Under the pieces are notes generated by a model. That model worked only from the letters and a program-made list of their open reading frames with translations, made no database searches and was not told where the DNA came from. A stretch of 64,000 nt of DNA. Origin: Cordia subcordata (Eukaryota > Streptophyta > Magnoliopsida > Boraginales > Cordiaceae). The position numbers and the translations under genes were made by a program. This document shows, one piece after another, positions 58,361 through 64,000 of this stretch. Every line of letters starts with the position of its first letter. Within the stretch, counting starts at the first letter, position 1. The stretch is taken from the NCBI GenBank assembly GCA_028554755.1, contig JAPTOF010000015.1, positions 6,448,001 to 6,512,000 on the forward strand, in the 5' to 3' direction.

Positions 58361-59074
58361 AGTTAGAATACACTACTAAGAGTGGTATTCCCAGTTCCCT
58401 TCCTAATTCTCTCAAAATTAGCATTCTAGAATGAGTTCTCAACCATAATCTCTAATTTTGATCATGCATCCTCGGGTGTCAAATCTAAGAACCCCCACTA
58501 CTTGAAGCATTGCCCATTAGCCTATGAGGTGAAGTCAAGCCTAAGTAGAAAAACTGGAGCAATTCATGTAAATCAAACCCATGATATGGGCATTGGCGAC
58601 AAAGCTCATTGAATCTTTCCTAAGTTTAGTGAAGGGGATCTAATTCTTGTTGTGCAAATGTCATGATCTCTGCCTTAAAAGTAGCTATCCTAGCTATTGG
58701 AGAAAGTCTATGAAGGAACTTAACTTGAAGCTCATCCTAGCTAGTAATAGACTCATGGGTAAGGACTTGAACTATTGCCTTGCTTTATCTTTCAAAGAGA
58801 ATGGGAATAATCTAAGCCTAACGTTCTCAGAAGAGACATCCCTAAAATGAATGGTAGAGCATATCTCAAGAAATACATCTATATACGCATGGGGATTCTC
58901 ATTATTATGGCCATAGAATGATGGAAGCATTTGCAAGGTCTCGGGCATAATCTTAAAGGTCACATCTCCTAGGGTCAATAGTTGAATAGGCATGCAAGGT
59001 TAATAGTTGTTGAGCTCAAGATATTGCCTTAAGGTCTTGGCTCTAGGTGAAGAATCAGGATTAGGTTTAGCCAT
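58361..59074 (-). pseudogene. Athila-like gag fragment, minus strand
   Basis: ATG at 59074 begins MAKPNPDSSPRAKTLRQY, parallel to the gag starts at 38492 and 46272. After one stop, 58993-58772 carries LGDVTFKIMPETLQMLPSFY, EICSTIHFRDVSSENVRLRL and FSLKDKARQ, the Retrotrans_gag core. It continues with stops (ERFNELCRQCPYHGF) and loses similarity near 58360, where copia gag begins. Confidence 0.82.
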
Positions 59075-59344
59075 CTATTCAAGAATGCAAACTAACCTAA
59101 TTCTCCTTTCATACTTCAACCCCTGAAACTTCAATTTAATAAACAACTATCTTCCATAAACACCTAAATCCTAAGAAAAACACAAGAAAACATGAACACT
59201 AGAAGTAAACTAAGCCAGTAATATCAAAATAAAAAAAGCAACAAATAATGAACATAGATATGTACATGATAAACAAAAAAGAAACATATATACAACACGT
59301 GACTAATGAAAAACAAACAAAACAAAGAAACCAACAGCTGTACC

Positions 59345-59362
59345 TCCCCAACAACGGCACCA
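59345..59362 (-). promoter_or_regulatory. Primer-binding site (tRNA-Asp type) of the minus-strand Athila-like element
   Basis: The minus strand reads TGGTGCCGTTGTTGGGGA, 15/18 to the tRNA-Asp complement, about 6 bp from the LTR and 270 bp before the gag ATG. Confidence 0.78.
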
Positions 59363-59368
59363 AAATCT

Positions 59369-62300
59369 TGGTCGTAAACCATGAGAGTGTTACTAATGTG
59401 TTGTGTTTTTGTGTGTGTTTGTGTTGTTATTTACCTATGTTTAAGAGGTGTTTTGAGCTTTAAAGATGCATTAGTATAGTACATATACTAGAGGTAGGCT
59501 TAAGTGTAAGTAATTGTACATAGTTGAGCTTAAAGACAAATGCTACACTAATGCATGCTTATTTCTTGTGTTTGGTGAAGTTAGGTCAAAAACTTGGGGC
59601 TTGGATTGATAATGATTTAATGTTGGAGTCAAGCTCGAGGTGTTTTGGATGTGGGAGAAGCATGATAGAAGCTTTTGGAGGCAACTGGGTGAAGAAAAAG
59701 GCAACTAGAGCGAAACAATCATAACGCGAGAAAATTGGCCAAGCTTCTGACTTGGCCGATTGACCCCTTTTCTAGGGCCAGTTGACTGGCCAAGGCAACT
59801 AGCCAAAATAGAAAGCAACCCTCTTTGGTCTAGTTGACCTTAAGGCTAAGCCGATTAACTGGTCAAGGTCCCTAACTGGACGTGTATGCTGCACTATTTA
59901 ATCCCTTTTCAAGCCCATTTGTTAGAAGATTTTTTTATCCCTTTTCACCTCCCATTCAGACATCCCCTTCTCATACACAAACCTTACTTTCACCCACCTC
60001 TAATACACAAAAACCTACGTAGAATTAAGTTGATTTTGGAGGATTCAAACATCATTTGGTGAAGATTTCCTCAAGTTTGTAAAGAAACAAACAAGGGTGG
60101 AAAGGGAGATTTCTCTAACCTCTTTCATTCTTATCTATTTCACGCTTGAGTAGATAGATTAGGGTGATTAAGCTTGTGTATGGTATGATTTTTGTATTCT
60201 TTGTTATGGGATTTGATTGGTTTATATATATACATACTTTGTTCTTTTTTTTGAATGGCTTTATATCATTTCATGTCTATGTGTTTGATGTAATGCTTGA
60301 ATGAGTTGTATGCATATAGATTGAGTTTTATTTGCTATAGAACACTTCTAATCTTTAGATTATGCATGTCTATGTGTGTGATTATGGATAATATGAAAGG
60401 GTTAGTTAGATTCATGTCTATGTGAATGTTAGCATGCTTTTTAGTGAATACATGCTCAAATATTGCTACAAGTTGATGCTTGAATGCTTCCAATGGCATA
60501 AGTTAAACTAACTTGCATTTGTATCATGGATAAGATGTCATATTCACAATGCCTTACCGTAGAATATGTAGGAATGCGTCTATTTGATACCAATCCACTT
60601 TAGTGTCCCTAAAGTGATGGTGCTTAAATGAGGACTAGTTTATATTGAGTCCCCTTTAGCTTTAAATCTAGCTAATAGGACTTTGGATAGACTTAGTCAA
60701 CCCTAGGAACCCTAGGAACCCTAGTTCTTAGCTTTAAATCCAATTAATGCTTTAGGAACTAGGGTGGGATTGTGCTAGGACACCTAAGTAACTCCTTAGT
60801 CCCTTCTATGGCCTTAGGTACATAAGAACCACGCCGTAGCTCTAAGTGTGCACGCTTAGGGGCGGACCTGCATCGAGTCCTAGGTATGATTAGGATATTA
60901 GGTAGTTGCTTAGTATTAGAAGTTAGATTTAGTAAGCCAATTCCCGAATCCCTTGGCATTGAATTAGAAAGTTATCTATTTACAAGTGTAGGTCACCCTA
61001 TCACCTTCCCATAGGTTTAATCCCCTTAGATTAGCTTAGTTCTTACTTTTCCTTTCTTGCATTCATAGTGTAGTCTTTCATTTCTCTCCTAGTTCCTGTT
61101 AATCCAAAACACCAAAAATATGTTTAGTCTAGGTTTTCTTTTCGGCACTTTCTCGGACACTAAGCACAGGATTCACTTCATAACAATAGCCTTCCTGTGG
61201 TTTGACACCCACATTAGTGCCACTATATTGCACAATCTGTTTGCTTGTGGGACCTTTTAGGGTTTGCACCTTCAAAGGCACATCAGTTACCTGCAAGTGC
61301 ATGGGTCGCGATAGTATAGCGTGTGCGAGTGCGGGGTCGTGTCCATAGGGAGGCTATCTAGGTGTGTAGTTGTAAACGAAAGTGTGTCCTACGCTAGCTA
61401 TATGTGGTTCTACCTACTCTTTTGACGATTTTTGGGTTTATTGGGGCTCTAATTTAAACCTAAATAGGGGAAAATAAACCTAACTAATAGGAATGATGGT
61501 ATAAATAAGCTATATAAGTGAGGATCTGCAAGGGTTTAGGGAAACTTAAGGGTGATTGCTCTTTTGGAATGGATTTGGGTTCCTCACCTAGTTTTGAGGC
61601 TATTGATGGTTTGTCTACTCTAACGGCAGGGTTAATTTACTAATCGCTTTTAACTATCGGTGCACCCCTATCCCTACTTGGGCCCAATTAGAAGTATAGG
61701 CTTGTCTTAGCTAGCTATGGTTTTTGGGTCTAGGTCTAAGTCCCTTGGGTATTTGTTAATATCCTAATAGAGAGTCTAGCCTTTTAGTTATGTTTTCAAA
61801 CTAGAGATTAAGTCCCCGAGGTCAAGCAAGTGATAGTGATACCCTTTTAACCATGTTTCATGCTAGAGGTGGCCACCTACTATATTAAAGGCATTAAGAA
61901 CACAATTAACCAACACAAATGTAGTTGCAAGTGGGGCTCATGTCATTAGCATAGGTTAAGGGTAAGGAGAGGCCACTACTATTAGTATCTAAGCACCAAT
62001 TATACAAGCAAACTCATAGAGGCATTTCATCAAACACATGGACCTGTTTAATTTCAAGCCATATAAATGTAAGAATAAAACATGTATATACAACCATAAA
62101 TATTTCAAAACAAGTGTGAAAATCCTTAAGCCATTACAAAAATAGAAATCACCTTAATATAGAGCTAATCTAACATAGTATAGACAAGAATAAAGAGAAG
62201 AATATAGAGCTCCCTTATTGTCCTTGTTTGCTCTTTACAAATCTTGCTCTAAAACCTCCAAATCCTTGTTTGATCTTCAAATCCAAGCTTGTTTATGGAT

Positions 62301-62924
62301 GGAATTGATGTGGGATTATGTGTGTGAAGTAGATATGTGATGAAATTAGGGTTTGGTGTAATGAGTATGGAAGATGGGGTGCTAGATATGAAAAACAAGC
62401 TCAAAATTGCCTTAAATAGCCCCTTCTCACTATAAATGTCGGTCGCTAGGTTGGCCTCCCGGCCCTCAAAACAAGTGAGTCTATCCAAAATTAAGGAGTT
62501 CTTTGACCTATGCTAGAAGTAGGGCTGTTCAACTGGCCTTGGGATGAGGGGCAACTAGCCTTGGTCAGAAATGCCCAAATTTCACTTTTCGCGTGCTTAG
62601 TTTTGCTCGATTACTCCTCTCTTCTTCCAACGACTACCTAATGTGCTTTTCTTACTTTTTCTTCATCCAAAACACCCTTGGCTTTGCTCGATCACCAAAT
62701 CATCATCATTTTGAGCTCTGAGCATTGCTCCAAGTCTCACCTAAATGCATAAGAAATAAGCACTTTGTGTAGCATTTTACCTATAAGCTCATCTATGAAC
62801 ACTTATATCATTGTATGCATAAATATAGTATAAATGCCATATTAAGGCTATCTGATAAGTTCAAAAACACCCCTAAATAGATAAAGAAATACAATGCAAG
62901 ACCACACACACAATCAACATATCA
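59369..62924 (-). repeat. 5' LTR of minus-strand Athila-like element, split by a solo LTR
   Basis: Pieces are 59369-59393 and 61291-62924. The plus-strand start TGGTCG is beside the PBS; the end CATATCA gives sense start TGATATG. It contains GTGCGGGGTCGTGTCCATAG near 61330, like the start of the other minus-strand LTRs, and a sense CTATTTAAGGC box near 62405. Confidence 0.75.
59394..61285 (+). mobile_element. Athila-like solo LTR
   Basis: 1892 bp, flanked by GTTAC at 59389-59393 and 61286-61290. It ends GGCACATCA and starts TAATGTG, the family TGATGTG with G to A in the terminal dinucleotide. It contains CATGTCTATGTGTTTG at 60272-60287 and a TATA-like CTATTTAATCCC near 59893. No internal domain, hence solo. 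Confidence 0.85.
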
Positions 62925-63205
62925 GATATTATTGCAAATTTATATTTTGGGGTTGTTAAACTTTGTAATTTATATTCATAGCCAAAGAGAAATTTATTTT
63001 AAATTTGCAAGGGGAGTGTTGGAAAACCAATTTAGACTTTACTTTTATGAGCACATCCAGATAGAGTCCTCATGATTTAAGTAAAAATGACTTCATCTAA
63101 CAAAAAGCATTTTTTTTAACCTTTTGCTCTTTTAGAGTTAATTTGTTGAACCAAAAAAAGTCCTTGACATCTTGATCTTATGGAAATGAACTTAATAAAT
63201 GTCAC
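62925..63205 (+). repeat. Possible copia PPT and LTR scrap
   Basis: AAGGGGAG (63009-63016) directly precedes TGTTGGAAAACC (63017), which looks like a plus-strand Ty1/copia polypurine tract and LTR start. The LTR is cut off by the minus-strand LTR that begins near 63206. No second LTR seen. Confidence 0.4.
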
Positions 63206-64000
63206 TGATGTGAATTCCAAGAACAATCCTTAAAGTTAGCCCGTAAATGCATGGGTCGCTAGTAGCCTAGTATGCAGGTACAGGGTCATATTCCTGGAGG
63301 AGGCTACCTTAGTTTGGTCTCTACGTGCAAGAGTGCTAGAGAGTAGCAACGTGCATGTGTTGGTATATTTTTGGTCTTTTTGATATGGAATGAAGCTCAT
63401 GACAATGTAAATAAAACCTAAGCTATGGAGGAACTGAAGGTGCCAAGCTAAGGATAGAAACCTAACATGTTAGAAGAGGACCTAGGCTGATTGTGTTACA
63501 ACTAGACTCGAGCTATGATAATGGTTTGGACTATCTATGGCTTGATTGCTCTCTTGGAGACCTTAGCTGATTAACCTTATTATCCACCAGGACATGGCTC
63601 GGGTCTATTCCTAGGTAGATCTGCTTAGAGTATAGCATAGTCCTTATGACCTAAGGTTTTAAGGCTTAGTTAACTAAGTTCTCTTTGGTATTGATTAACA
63701 TCCTACTCGAGATAGTAACCTATTAGTATTGTTTCATACTAGAGATTAGACTCCTAGAGCATTAATTAGTGTTAGTAGGTACCATTTTCTTTTTATTTGA
63801 GATTAGAGGTATACTCTTACCAGACTAAGTCATCTATTAAGCATATTAATCAACACACATTAGTTGTTAATAGGGCTCATGCCATTAGCATATATTAAGG
63901 CTAAGGTGAAACCGCTACCGATAGCATTTAAGCACAAAATAACACATGCAACTTCACTTAGGCATTTTTACAAGCACATAGACATGTTAGATTATCAACA
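63206..64000 (-). repeat. Minus-strand Athila-like LTR, runs off window
   Basis: GCATGGGTCGCTAGTAG (63249-63265), followed by CAGGTACAGGGTCATATTCC, resembles the opening of LTRs at 7381, 13061 and 59369. The conserved rc module near 63590-63660 and CAAGCACATAGACATG at 63972-63987 confirm the family. Left edge uncertain by a few bases. Confidence 0.7.

Overview
The window looks like nuclear DNA of a flowering plant, probably a eudicot. It is AT-rich, packed with plant-type LTR retrotransposons, a Helitron with an RPA-like gene and small MITEs, and it holds one intact host gene. No rRNA, tRNA, CRISPR or bacterial gene organisation is seen. Species cannot be fixed from the sequence alone. Boundaries marked exact rest on terminal TG..CA, matching target-site duplications (TSDs) and alignment by eye; percent identities are eye estimates.

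Region 1 (about 529-28065) is a three-deep nest of transposons inside a decayed Helitron. The Helitron carries remnants of a Rep/helicase protein and an RPA70-like gene. It was hit at 6702 by an Athila-like Ty3/gypsy LTR, now a solo LTR (6703-26222, TSD ATAAT). That LTR was split by a SIRE-like Ty1/copia element on the minus strand (7080-24807). The copia 3' LTR was in turn split by a non-autonomous gypsy-type LTR element (7381-15154, TSD CCAAA) that encodes no reverse transcriptase but does encode a zinc-knuckle protein. A Helitron-like 3' end (hairpin plus CTAG) lies at 28034-28065, beside an (AT)n tract.

Region 2 (28066-36328) is gene-bearing, low-copy-looking DNA. It has a G-quadruplex-prone tract, the only convincing intact gene (29413-30741, minus strand: signal peptide, Lys/Asn-rich glycosylation-prone domain, about five membrane spans), two copies of one Mutator-like MITE in inverted orientation (32530-33685), and a Stowaway-like MITE (33937-34238).

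Region 3 (36329-64000) is a second retrotransposon cluster. A broken Athila-like element (36329-43984 plus 55259-55310) is interrupted in the codons for its integrase tail by a complete but defective sister element (43985-55253, TSD GATGG). Beyond it lie a truncated opposite-strand LTR, a Tnt1/Tork-like copia gag-integrase fragment, a minus-strand Athila-like gag with primer-binding site and 5' LTR, a plus-strand solo LTR inserted in that LTR (TSD GTTAC), a copia LTR scrap, and another minus-strand LTR running off the window.

None of the transposon proteins is intact. The main unexplained signals are non-coding. Diverged gypsy LTRs share a 16-bp motif and a hairpin module in the transcribed leader. 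Autonomous and non-autonomous gypsy elements share a roughly 1-kb 3' module bounded by two polypurine tracts. Copia and gypsy LTRs share GC-rich GGTCGACC modules. An inverted MITE pair could form a hairpin with arms of about 540 bp.
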